NCBI GenBank assembly: GCA_947652605.1
Contig: OX393580.1
Span: 16,636,159-16,700,158, forward strand
Direction: 5' to 3'
DNA: 64,000 bases
Origin: Elmis aenea
Taxonomy: Eukaryota > Arthropoda > Insecta > Coleoptera > Elmidae
Position 1 is the stretch's first letter. Each line of letters begins with the position of its first letter. Positions 26,101 through 35,249 of this stretch are shown piece after piece. Made by a program: the position numbers and the translations under genes. Below the pieces are notes generated by a model that saw nothing but the letters and a program-made list of their open reading frames with translations, was not told the DNA's origin and did no database searches.

Positions 26101-27857
26101 TTTGCTGTCATTTCCAAGGCTTACTATTAAAAAATGTTGCAATTTCTCTCAACTTTATCAAAAATTCTTAATAACTCGAAAACTGTTGCAGATAGGTATA
26201 GGAAACGCTAATACAGGTTGATGCAGAATGTAATTTTGCATTAAAAAATGAAAAAAAAGTTTGGGCATTGTATTTGAAAAACACGAGTTTTAGTGGTCTG
26301 AAGTTGTATTAAAAGAAAATTAAATTTTGGACACCCTGCAAAAATTCCAGGATGTAGTCCAAGGTTTCTTCTAGGCATGGTCTAAATTTAAGCGTTTTTT
26401 CTTTAAAAATGGCCATGTTAGATAATATTAAGCATCACGGTGAAAATCAAAAAATTTTCAAAAAAGTCCAAAAATCTAAAAAATGACTGCACTTAGGTAT
26501 AGGGAATGCTAATAAAAGTCCCTCTAAAATAACGTTTTGAATCCAAAAATGCACTAAAAAATAGACCATTGTATTGAAAATAAAAAAGTAGACGCCAACT
26601 TCCGGTATTTGCGGAAGTGTCGCCATCTTGAAAATATTTTCAATAAACAGATCAGATGCCATTATGGTCATAACCAAAATTTCAGATCCATACCCTTTTT
26701 CATTCTTCATATATTTTTAATGCCCGGTCTCAATCAATCACCCGTATACTTATAATAGTTATTTATGTATCAAGGCCAAAAAGTGTAACTTTTTCGGCCG
26801 CGTCTGGTTTGCTGGCCGAGACGTAATCGAGGCCAGCAAACAAGCAAGGCCGAAAAAGTACGTTTTGGCCGAGGTGCATATTACATTTTTTGTGCGATCG
26901 AATTAAAAACAATTTAAATTTTTAGTAATTTTCAAAATTATAGGTTAGAAACTACGTGACATTCTGTCACTGACAGATGACGGCGTATGTACTGCATTAC
27001 CGGCCCTCTCCTTAGCAACGGCCTGAAAAGTAACTTTTACGGCCGTTGCTAAGGATAGGGCCGGTAATGCAGTACTTAATGGTTGCTAACGCGTCCGTCA
27101 AACAGCTGTTTCTAGTACGATCGCACAAAAACAATTTTAATTACAAATTGCTTATCGTTTTTGTTGAAGAATCTCTCTTGTAGTAATGCTACACCAGTTG
27201 CTAGACTCTCGTCCGCTTATTAGAAGTCATTTTATTTATTTATTTGAATAGGATTAGGTACTACTAACTACTGACGAAGTAAAATTGGTCTAGTTTATTG
27301 AAAAGACTTCTTCGTAAAATATGATAAGCGAATTTAAAAGAAAGTTGTGTACAACAATTAAACTGTTGTTTATTAGTTTTATAAGCTTCAATCATTTTAC
27401 AGTTGGTTATTATTTGATGACAATTCGTTTACAAGGTTTAAAAACCTAGATTATTTTTCGGCATTACAACAATTAACTAATAATTTTAAAGTTTTGGTGT
27501 AGCTTAAATATTTTGTAATGATCAGTAACTTTCATTTCTTATCTTCAAAGGTAAATAGTAATATCTTTTCGGGGAATAAGTAGCATTTAACGTGTACTAG
27601 ACTTCGCAACAACAGTTAACTTTATAAATTTGGTAGCTTAGTTGTTACTAAAAATTATTTTTGCTGTTAAAAGTATTAGATTTTAACTTACCTCTTCCAC
27701 ACATTTTAACATTCCTGGATATGTTTTTACGTAGCCTAAGCCTACTGGTATTTCAATCGTCTGTAACATAAACAAAACATAGCAGAATTTTGTGCAGAAC
27801 TCATTAATTGTGCTTATTAAGAAATTAACAATAAAATTTTGCGATACTTACCGACAT
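17119..27857 (-). CDS. MARVEL-domain four-helix membrane protein
   Basis: Four exons give 134 residues: 27852-27857 (only ATG TCG), 27692-27760, 23395-23652 and 17119-17190 (stop 17119-17121). All junctions are GT-AG and in phase 0. The protein begins MSTIEIPVGLGYVKTYPGMLK, a typical start of insect MARVEL proteins, followed by helix 1 (FNFIGFVCVI), helix 2 (FMAASVIGFLATGFLLALYL), helix 3 (FFYCVVWIIFYIIVSALVI) and helix 4 (AYVAGGVFGLFATITYIADA), then a short tail HKFKSATA. MARVEL proteins (CMTM, plasmolipin, MAL relatives) act in membrane apposition and vesicle traffic. The gene spans 10.7 kb; introns 2 and 3 are filled by transposons. The exact orthologue is not assigned. Confidence 0.9.
17397..17512. 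repeat. Short tandem array, ATTCACCGAA units
   Basis: About seven to eight degenerate units of 14-16 bases such as GCAATTCACCGAAA. It recalls the array in the arms of the element at 6029, though the sequence differs. It lies in intron 3 of the MARVEL gene. Confidence 0.6.
17552..18645. mobile_element. Foldback element carrying a tandem 355-bp duplication
   Basis: Inverted arms of about 150 bases: GACCATCCTATTTTGTACAT at the left against its approximate complement near 18600-18630, sharing the words for TAAGTACTTATTACTCATAT and GGCTTTATAA. Between them lie two direct copies of a 355-bp unit (17703-18057, 18058-18415), nearly identical, followed by a perfect hairpin at 18428-18496 (AGGTCTAGAGCAATTATT and complement). 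Borders and superfamily are not resolved. Confidence 0.7.
17703..18415. repeat. Two 355-bp direct tandem copies
   Basis: The copies differ at only a few positions (for example GCGATCGC against GCGATTGC near 17922/18277). Small open frames at 17748 and 18103 are identical shadows of the repeat, not genes. The near identity suggests a recent duplication or a satellite monomer captured by the element. Confidence 0.85.
18839..20069. mobile_element. 1.2-kb foldback MITE, mariner-like
   Basis: CAGGGTGATCGAAATTTCAG at the left mirrors ATTTCAATCACCCGG at the right, with TA at 18837-18838 and 20070-20071. The subterminal word ATCTCGCTTATTAT is shared with the elements at 3206 and 13890. Inner arms (CCTAGGTCGATTCGTTTTTG and complement near 19780) extend the fold. 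No coding capacity. Confidence 0.85.
20422..21970. mobile_element. Mariner-like MITE nested in the piggyBac element
   Basis: CAGGGTGCCCATTTTTCTAA mirrors its complement at the right end, with TA at 20420-20421 and 21971-21972. The arms are very long (about 550 bases) and highly similar. Between them is a remnant of an N-terminal transposase domain on the minus strand (20996-21280). Confidence 0.88.
20996..21280 (-). pseudogene. Remnant of mariner-type N-terminal HTH domain
   Basis: The minus-strand frame reads MYLQRFMERRQPRKKLFSLL, then KFKQEDEERVLEYV and SSTRELSLECGVN. This pattern, a short helical region with RRQP followed by an acidic, Ser/Thr-rich helix-turn-helix, is typical of DUF4817-type domains at the start of insect mariner transposases. 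The catalytic DDE part is absent. It identifies the parent of the CAGGGTG foldback family; the domain name is from memory of the pattern and was not searched. Confidence 0.6.
22131..23091 (+). pseudogene. piggyBac transposase, frameshifted and truncated
   Basis: Start MMDLLENDDSDQD at 22131 runs in one frame to about 22212, where a one-base shift leads into DSDEEEGTN and the main frame through to 23091. The acidic N terminus, the block TKEELRVFFAILIVSGYNPLPGKAMYW, RRDRFDNIMKSLHF and HDEAMVEYFGRHG with the first catalytic Asp are classic DDE_Tnp_1_7 (PGBD-like) features. Sequence stops after YRGNEIMESKFG and VLYLLDQYP, just before the expected second Asp block, so the rest of the catalytic core and the Cys-rich tail are deleted. 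It cannot encode an active enzyme. Confidence 0.88.
23724..23976. repeat. Inverted repeat with an extra direct arm copy
   Basis: TTTTCGACCAATAACAAACTC at 23851 pairs with the complement ending at 23976. A related direct copy of the left arm (CAAATTTGCGTATTCAACCA) starts near 23728. Probably a small palindromic MITE in MARVEL intron 2. Confidence 0.55.
24889..26744. mobile_element. 1.9-kb foldback element in MARVEL intron 2
   Basis: The left end GGGTGATTGATTGAGACCGG mirrors the right end, with TA at 24887-24888 and 26745-26746. Arms of several hundred bases include paired words AAAGGGTATGGATCTGAAAT and CCATGCCTAGAAGAAACCTT with complements. Internal CAGGGTGTCC (25314) and GGACACCCTG (26330-26339) form a second inverted pair. 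The left arm has a 17-base insertion before the inner pair. A minus-strand remnant (25671-25865) resembles a transposase HTH. Confidence 0.8.
25671..25865 (-). pseudogene. Remnant of transposase HTH domain
   Basis: Reads RPKRVTNDETNKVNILRYF, then NDHPQRSIRLVAQDSGL. The spacing of a helix with NILRYF and then SIRLVAQDSG fits the DNA-binding domain of insect mariner-like transposases. It is short, has no catalytic domain and lies in the loop of the foldback element. Confidence 0.5.
26754..27135. mobile_element. GC-rich palindromic element, copy A
   Basis: Starts AATAGTTATTTATGTATCAA and includes GGCCAAAAAGTGTAACTTTT, an internal palindrome around CTTAGCAACGGCC (about 26992-27074), and ends at GATCGCACAAAAA. 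An inverted second copy is at 33590-33995, sharing the outer words. The class is unknown. Confidence 0.75.
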
Positions 27858-28424
27858 TATTAAATTATTGGTGTAATATTAAACCATATACGTTTGCAAT
27901 GTACCTTCGTTCTAATGCTTTAAGAGTAGCATACATCGTTATCGCTAATCTTATCTTGTAAAATTTTATCGCACCTATTTGGGGAACATCATAACACAAA
28001 TCATACTCTGATAATTCCTGAGTGTTTTTTTTTATCATGCAATGGCTGTGATTTAAATTCACGGTATCATGAGTCATTGAGTTGTTTTCCTAAGTAGTAG
28101 AAATGCATTAATTTAAGCTTTGTGAACGTCACAGACGTGAGTTGTTAGTTTTTAATGTCACTTGCAGGTTAAGAGTGATAAATAGCAAATGTTTACTTTG
28201 TTTATTAGTCTAAGGTTCAGGCAGCAAGTTCTGTGGGATGTGTTTGTGTTAAACAACACTGTATTTACTTTATGTTTCAGATTTGATATTGAGCTTTTTC
28301 TGTAAAATGTTTGCCTACTCGTGGCTTAGATTTATAAACTATCAAAGTTTACAGTGTAAATCGGATAAATATTTGAACCACAGAAATTTTTAATATAATT
28401 AAATAAAACCATATTGCTTTAAAC
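27858..28424. other. Upstream region of the MARVEL gene
   Basis: It should hold the 5' UTR and promoter of the minus-strand MARVEL gene. No confident TATA box or upstream exon is seen. Confidence 0.4.
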
Positions 28425-29622
28425 CAGGGACTAAAAACGAAAAAAAATCCGTTCGTTTCTGTTCGGAACGAAAACGAAATATATCGTTTTCGTTCTTTTC
28501 GTTCTAACCGAAAAAATTCTTTTTTCGTTTTCGTGAACTGAAATAATAACGGTTAAAACCGGGTTTACAATTTTTTTTTGTCATCAAAAAATCAATTTTT
28601 TTTCTAGTCACCACAACCCTCTATAAATACGATAACAATATTTGCGTCTCAACTAAAATATAAACGATGACAATGGGGTTTGATGCTCACGGACAGCATA
28701 TTTTAGACTGGCGAACCATTGGCATCGCCATATTAAATTTACCAAATCGTTAAACACATTAACATTTAACCATTTTATTAAGTTTAACACCCGTAAGGTG
28801 CAAAAACACAACGTGATTAGGTTAAATTAGATACACGATTTTTATCTAAAAATATGAAAATATAGCAGATGCTATTTTAAATTTGTTTTAGTACTAAAAA
28901 TCTATGCATTTGAATTAAATAAGATCCTGCTGTAATTATTTAAAAAGACAAAAGAATGAATTCAAGTGGATAATTTACTAAATGTTATAAATAAAAAAGA
29001 TATTAAAAATAAACTTATAATAACTTGAAATTTACTTTAACTTTATAGTTTGTACATACCATACAATATACATTTTCACATTCTGTTAAATCTTACTAGC
29101 AACACATCTTCCAATAAATCTTCTTTTACATTAGTCCTTTTCGAAGTAAGAATAAATTTTACTGTTATTATGTCTAAACGCAAATAAAACATACACATTG
29201 ATAATATATATCCAATCAAGTGTACATTCTATATTGATGATTTAAAAAACAAATTAGAAATAGAAAATATCTGTACCGTTAATTGTGTTACACGAAATTG
29301 CAAGTATAAACAATAAAGTTGTTAATATATATTCACGTAAATATATGGAGAAAAGTGAAGCTCACTTATTTCAAGTGAGATTTTTTACTGCCTCGTGGAG
29401 TCTCCCCAGCACAGAAGGTAAATTCGCGTTTGTGTTTAACAAATAAAATTGAAATAGCGACAAAACCGGTTAAAACCGGTTAAAACCGGTTAAAACCGGT
29501 TTTGGAAAATATTTATTTCGTTTTCGTTCTTGAACGAAAAATAATAATTTCGTTTTCGTTCTTAAAAAAATTACGGTTAATTTCGTTTAACGTTTTCGTT
29601 TTCGTTCCGTTCTCAGTCCCTG
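28425..29622. mobile_element. hAT MITE, 1.2 kb, TSD CTTTAAAC
   Basis: CAGGGACTAAAAACG at the left and the inverted CAGGGACTGAGAACG at the right, with identical duplications CTTTAAAC at 28417-28424 and 29623-29630. Both ends are filled with degenerate CGTTTTCGTT words, and TTAAAACCGG is repeated near 29466-29502. No transposase. Confidence 0.9.
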
Positions 29623-29907
29623 CTTTAAACTAAAAATTTAAACTTTAGCTAATAGTGTTCTGTAACTTAATTGAGACGGTTCTTTGTGGAAAATTAAATT
29701 ATTAGGGACTCTGATGTCTGCTTCACATTTTTAAAGCATTAAAACTTTTTTTTTTTAAATATGCAATATACAGGGTGGTCTACATAGAAGGGCCATTGGG
29801 ATCTCGTAGACGAAAAGAGCTTCAAAAAAGTGCAAATTAGACGAATTGTTCCGCTTTCTGAGACATATCCAGTGATGCTTTAATGTTTAAAGAAAGTTCC
29901 ATAGCAC

Positions 29908-30074
29908 CATGGGCGTCCACAGCGTAGGGCAAACGGGGCACTTGCCCCTCCCTGGAATCGAGTACTCCATTAATGACCAAATGAAAGAGGGTCAAGTAAA
30001 AAGTTCGTTAATATTTTAATGCATTTCTTTGCAAGCTTTGCCTCTCCCTGGATAACTTTCTGCGGACGTCCATG
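29908..30074. mobile_element. Small hAT MITE (CATGGGCGTC ends), copy 1
   Basis: Ends CATGGGCGTC and GGACGTCCATG; flanks CATAGCAC and CATGGCAC match at 7 of 8 bases, consistent with an old 8-bp duplication. The inside has TTGCCCC and TGGAATCGAGTA words shared with copy 2, which is in opposite orientation. Confidence 0.75.
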
Positions 30075-30249
30075 CATGGCACGCTATGTATTAAACAAAA
30101 ATCAAAGTTGGCATATTTTTAAATCGTTAATAAGTCGATTATACTTCATAGTACAAAAAAGTTCTAAGGAAAAAGCTGAAGATTTATTAACGCACTGTAA
30201 AATAAAAGCATTAATTTGTTTCAATATTACTTAAATTGATTGCACTCTA

Positions 30250-31485
30250 CAGGGTGGTCCACTTTTTTGTAGCAGAACTTTACCAGTCGATACAAAAACT
30301 TATTTTAAAGCGAATATTCTAAATCAACATGGTTTAATGTATTTATAATGATATTTGGGCCCAAAACAAATAGAATTCATTAAAAAGTCCCTATGAAGCT
30401 AAACAGGGTGGTCCCCTTTTTTGTAGCAGGACTTTAACAGTCAATGCAAAAACTTGTTTTTAAGCGAATACTCCATATCAACATGGGTCCATAAACGCTT
30501 CATTTTAAAGATACAGGGTGTTGAAATTTTCGAAAAAATATCGATAATTATTAATCGTTTCTCAACCAGTAGAAATATTTAAACCAAATTTAGTATACAG
30601 CACCACCCTTTAGGTTGCCACATTCGGTGAGAATTTTAAGTTCCACAAGCAATCAGTGGCGGAGTTGTAGGGGTTCGGTTTCAATGAATTTAATAAAAAA
30701 CTAGTACGGCCCTGTTCAAAATCAAACTTGAACTTGTTTTTGGGTAGAACGATTCATTTTAAATAAAAAGTATCTCTTGACGTTTCTTCGTATCTGCCAC
30801 CGTTTGGCGGGGAAATCGATTTATTTTACTATTTTCGCGAAAATTAGCTCATAAACTCGATCTAAAAATATCGCGAAAATCAGAAAAAGCAAGTTGCAGA
30901 GTAAATGCTCAAAATGTAGATCATTAATCTTTAATTTAGCGGAACTTCTCCTCTCATTATTGGCGTGTTCTGTTATTAAAAACTGCAAAAATTGGTAATT
31001 ACTTCTTTATTGTGAATATTAGCGATATTTTTAGATCGAATTTATGAGCTAGTTTCTCGCGAGAATAGTAAAATAAATCAAATATTGCGACAAACGGTGG
31101 CAGATAAAAAAAAAGTCATGAGGCACTTTTTGTTTAAAACCAAATGTTCTACCGAAAAACAAGTTCAAGTTTGATTTTGAACAGGGCCGTACTAGTTTTT
31201 CATAAAATTTATTGAAACTGAACCTCCACAACTCCGCCACTGGTTGCTTGGGACTTAAAATTCTCACCGAATGTGGAAACCTATAAGGTGGTGCTGTATA
31301 CTAAATTTGGTTTAAATATTTCTACCGGTTGGGAAACGGTTAAAATTTATCGATATTTTTTCGAAAATTTCAACACCCTGTATCTTTAAAATGAAGTGTT
31401 TATGGACCTATGTTGATATGGAGTATTCGCTTAAAAATAAGTTTTTGTATCGACTGTTAGAGCTACAAAAAAGTGGACCACCCTG
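30250..31485. mobile_element. Middle nested palindrome, CAGGGTGGTCC ends
   Basis: CAGGGTGGTCCACTTTTTTG and its complement ending GGACCACCCTG, flanked by TA at 30248-30249 and 31486-31487. A related internal copy of the end (AGGGTGGTCCCCTTTTTTG) starts near 30405 only in the left arm. Confidence 0.75.
30514..31380. mobile_element. Innermost nested palindrome, CAGGGTGTTG ends
   Basis: CAGGGTGTTGAAATTTTCGA mirrors the right end CAACACCCTG, with TA at 30512-30513 and 31381-31382. Arms of about 400 bases share CTAGTACGGCCCTGTTCAAA and complements. No coding capacity beyond short frames. Confidence 0.8.
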
Positions 31486-31931
31486 TACCTATAGCTTCAT
31501 AGGGACTTTTTAATGAATGTTTGGCCCAAATATCATTATAAATACATTAAACCTTACATTAATAAAAAGAGGTAAAAATGCTTTTTCATGAAGTCAGCCA
31601 ACTATGGTTTTCATAAAAAATAACGCAAAATTGTAATTTATCTAAGAATTTAAACAATATTGAAACAAATTAATGTTTTCATTTTACAGTGCGTTAATAA
31701 ATCTATAGCTTTTTCCCCAGAAATATTTTTGTACCATCAAGTATAACCGAGTTACTAACGATTTTAAAAAAATACCCATTTCGATTTTTGTTCATTATCT
31801 AGCTTGCCATAGAACTTTTTTAAAACATTAAAGCATCACTGGATAAGTATCAGAAAGGGGAATAATTTGTCTAATTTAAACTTCTTTGTAGCTCTTACCG
31901 TTTACGAGATCCCAATAGTGGCCCTTCTATG

Positions 31932-32094
31932 CATGGGCGTCCGGAGAAAATTTTCCAGGGGGGGCAAAGCATAGAGACGAACAATAATATATATAAATTG
32001 TAATTTAATTTTTATGATTTGTTTTTTCAAGTACTATTTTTACTCGATTCCAGGGGGGGCAAGTGCCCTATTTGCCCCCCTGCTGACGCCCATG
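31932..32094. mobile_element. Small hAT MITE (CATGGGCGTC ends), copy 2
   Basis: CATGGGCGTCCGG and GACGCCCATG ends with a perfect duplication CTTCTATG at 31924-31931 and 32095-32102. Same family as 29908-30074, inverted and more intact. Confidence 0.88.
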
Positions 32095-32116
32095 CTTCTA
32101 TGTGTACCGTCCTGTA

Positions 32117-33178
32117 TATGCGCTTATTTATATGTATAAAAAATCGATTAAAAAATGTTTGGTAAATTTTGAAAATTTTATTTGCTTTACTCTATGCAAT
32201 GCTATTATCGAAATATGTAAAACCTTCAAAATTCTACTCAAAAATGCTGCAAAAAAATGAATAACTAAAGATCAAGTTAAAAATCTTCTAACACATGTAA
32301 TTCTAGTAATATTTTCTTAATCGGCAAGGCCTTACATGGTAAATTGTCATTCGCAAGTGTGCTAAAGCTATTTTAAGCCTTCCTTTAACCTAATATTAAG
32401 CAATGAACAATTTTCGAATCAACTAGGGTCGTGATATCCGTTGTTCAATGGGAGCAATAATATCATCACTATCTGCATATTAAACCATAAATAATACTTA
32501 AAGTACTAGTGTGTTAGTCCTTGCAACACTACAGCAGATGTCAGATTAATGTAGAACAGTGTAATGTGTCTTTAAAAATGAGGAAATTAAAGCTGCGTAA
32601 GAATTTGCGGACATTTTGCAGGAAGTTCAGTGTAGATCATTTCACAGAGTACATTTTTCGTATTACTTACAGCAACTTATAGCTGTACAATTGTTAAAAC
32701 TACGACAATTGTTGAGGTATGTAGTTAGATAGTTTTTAATTATTTGTGGTCCTTGAAACTTTATCTTTCCCTCGAGTATTATCGAAGCTATTGCTAACGA
32801 AAGTGACATTAGCTAACTAATTTAACGAGACCTGTTATCAGAAAACACACACATGACATACGTTAATTTACAGAAAATGATTAAGACAGCATGCTCATAT
32901 GACTCATTAATTAGCAGGATTATCATCAATTAACAGCTTAATTAAGTGGGTATATGAAAAATCAAAGCGATTAAAAATTTTTATATACCATGTGTAATAT
33001 GCACTTTGTTTGACAGCTCGTTTCAGAACATAAAACTCCTAATTTTTGAGGCTTTTTACTTTGTCCTGAGGTGTATCTTACAACTATCAAAAATCTTAAC
33101 CTAAATATTCTAAAATGTATCATTTTATTTATCAAATTTGTAGTAGAAACCAAAATGAAATCAGTTTATTTTCACTGG
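32117..33178. other. Intergenic, nothing recognised
   Basis: A+T-rich DNA between divergently oriented genes (MARVEL on minus, SLC5 on plus). No coding region or TIR pair is seen. Confidence 0.4.
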
Positions 33179-33419
33179 GACATGTAAAAGTTTTTACAGA
33201 TTTATAAAAAAATTATAAATAAAAAAGTTAAAGCAAAAAACGAAAAGTAATCGTTTCAGTTTTTTCCAATTTTATCAAAAACAGTTGAAGATATTTCAAA
33301 TCTATTTTGATGTTATTGATGAGCATAAAATTTAGCAACTTTGCCAAATTTTAACCTACACTCTATCTTCAGTAATAAGCGAGATCCCCATGGTCGCCCT
33401 CGATTTTAAATCACCCTGT
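33179..33419. mobile_element. Single end of the CAGGGTG MITE family
   Basis: The right part reads AATAAGCGAGATCCCCATGG and then TTTTAAATCACCCTG at 33405-33419, the same subterminal block as in 3206-3904 and 18839-20069. No left partner is visible, so it is a truncated or single-armed copy; the left border is a guess. Confidence 0.5.
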
Positions 33420-33589
33420 ACACATAAACAAATAATGACATTTTAGTACTAATAGCAATACAAAAGTTATTTAAAATTACTAACTTCATTACATTCAAAG
33501 TAAAATCTAAATAATAAATATTAGTAGATAAAAAAGAAAACATTATTTAACCATTATCTATTATGTAGATGTTACTGTGGATGTAATAA

Positions 33590-33995
33590 AGTATTTTTGT
33601 GCGATCGTACTAGAAACAGCTGTTTGACGGACGCGTTGGCAAACATAAAGTACTGCATTACCGGCCCTATCCTTAGCAACGGCCGTAAAAGTTACTTTTC
33701 AGGCCGTTACCCTTAGCAACGGCCGAAAAAGTAACTTTTACGGCCGTTGCTAAGGAGAGGGCCGGTAATGCAGTACATACGCCATCATCTGTCAGTGACA
33801 GAGTGTCACGTAGTTTCTAACCTATAATTTTGAAAATTACTAAAAATATAAATTGTTTTTAATTCGATCGCACAAAAAATGTAATATGCACCTCGGCCAA
33901 AACGTACTTTTTCGGCCTTGCCTGTTTGCTGGCCTAGCAAACCAGACGCGGCCGAAAAAGTTACACTTTTTGGCCTTGATACATAAATAACTATT
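33590..33995. mobile_element. GC-rich palindromic element, copy B (inverted)
   Basis: Reads as the reverse complement of 26754-27135, from GTGCGATCGTACTAG to the complement of AATAGTTATTTATG. It has an extra block CGTTACCCTTAGCAACGGCC, i.e. a partly duplicated centre compared with copy A. Confidence 0.8.
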
Positions 33996-35249
33996 AATTA
34001 AACCTTGTTATTCCCATGTTTTTAACCCAACTTTCAAAAATAAACTTGCGTGGAAATGATAAGATGAGCCTTTAACGGAACAGAAAGTAGAATCACTCGA
34101 AAAAGTGGAAAAAGATAAGCAAGAAGGCAATTAAAACTAATACTTTAAAGTTTAAAGTTTCATATTTTTTTTAAATATTCAAGGGCAAGCGAGGGCACAC
34201 CAACAAAAACTTTACTTAAAAAATAATGTAGCAATACAAAATGACAAATAAATGCAATTTCCTAGCACACCAATAACTACTAAAAAAACAACATAATTAT
34301 AAATTAAATACATTAAATTACTATACAGACTTTGGCCTTGAACCTCCATTACAAAAAAACTAGACAAAATCAACTGCTTTTTTTTTAAACATTCCACAAA
34401 CACAATTCTTTTTCGAGCGCTATTTATGAGGTGGTCAATGAGTTCGATGCATTAACATTCGACGATAAAAAAGTAATTGTACTTGTGAGATAAATTTAAT
34501 TATAAGTATGGTAATGTTTGGCTTTAGTTTTGTTGGGTAGAGAAGAAAAAAAAACAAAAATACGAACATTGATTTTTTATTTTTGACATGCGAAGGAACC
34601 ACTGTCTAGACCGAATAATAAATGACTTCAAAATAATAAATTGCTCCAGAAGTATACAAGTCGGCACGTGTGCGCACCACAATTTATATTACATTGCAAC
34701 GCGAACAATCAAATTACACAAATTGTTTGTAATGTTCTCACGTACTAACCTACAATTTTAATTTATTATAGCGACCTTAATCCCCGCTAAGTTCAAAATT
34801 AATCCTCCAAATTTACAGTCGTTGGAATACCATGATTTAGGCAATAATTATTATGTACCAGGTATGCGGAAAAGACAAACTTAAAATAGCAAATAAACTA
34901 CAAGTTTGCTTTACATTTTAATTGTCACACATATTGCTTCATTAAAAAACTTAAAATTTTAAAAAACCTTATAAGTATCCATTATTTCACGTAACATTAA
35001 TCAATTTTCTGCTTTTGCTAACACGTAGGTACTCGTTAAAGGGGAAAGTTATGCATTGTATATTTCTTCTATGCTCTACATGTTTAATAGGTTTTGGGGA
35101 TGAGGTGTTTCCATGAAGAATCACAACTATTTCCTCTATTTTCTAGAGGATATAATTCATTTAATGTCCAATAGTTAGCAATTAATACCCTCTAAATATT
35201 TTTTATATAACCCTGAGAGAGTTTAATGATTTGTAGATTATCCTTCACG
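33996..35249. other. Upstream region of the SLC5 gene
   Basis: No other gene is seen. TTTTATATAA at 35201-35210 could be a TATA box, but it would leave a very short leader; an upstream non-coding exon is equally possible. Confidence 0.4.

Larger units (their letters stand above)
29771..32114. mobile_element. 2.3-kb foldback MITE with nested palindromes
   Basis: CAGGGTGGTCTACATAGAAG at the left; the right end reads CTATGTGTACCGTCCTG. TA lies at 29769-29770 and 32115-32116. Two further inverted pairs lie inside (30250-31485, 30514-31380), and one copy of a small hAT MITE sits in each arm (29908-30074, 31932-32094). Confidence 0.8.

Noticed and set aside
24922..26710. Two similar frames MKNEKGYGSEILVM on opposite strands
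   Set aside because: They are the two arms of a foldback element.
34212..34403. Hydrophobic 63-codon frame before SLC5
   Set aside because: Opposite strand, no homologue recognised, composition like the surrounding intergenic DNA.
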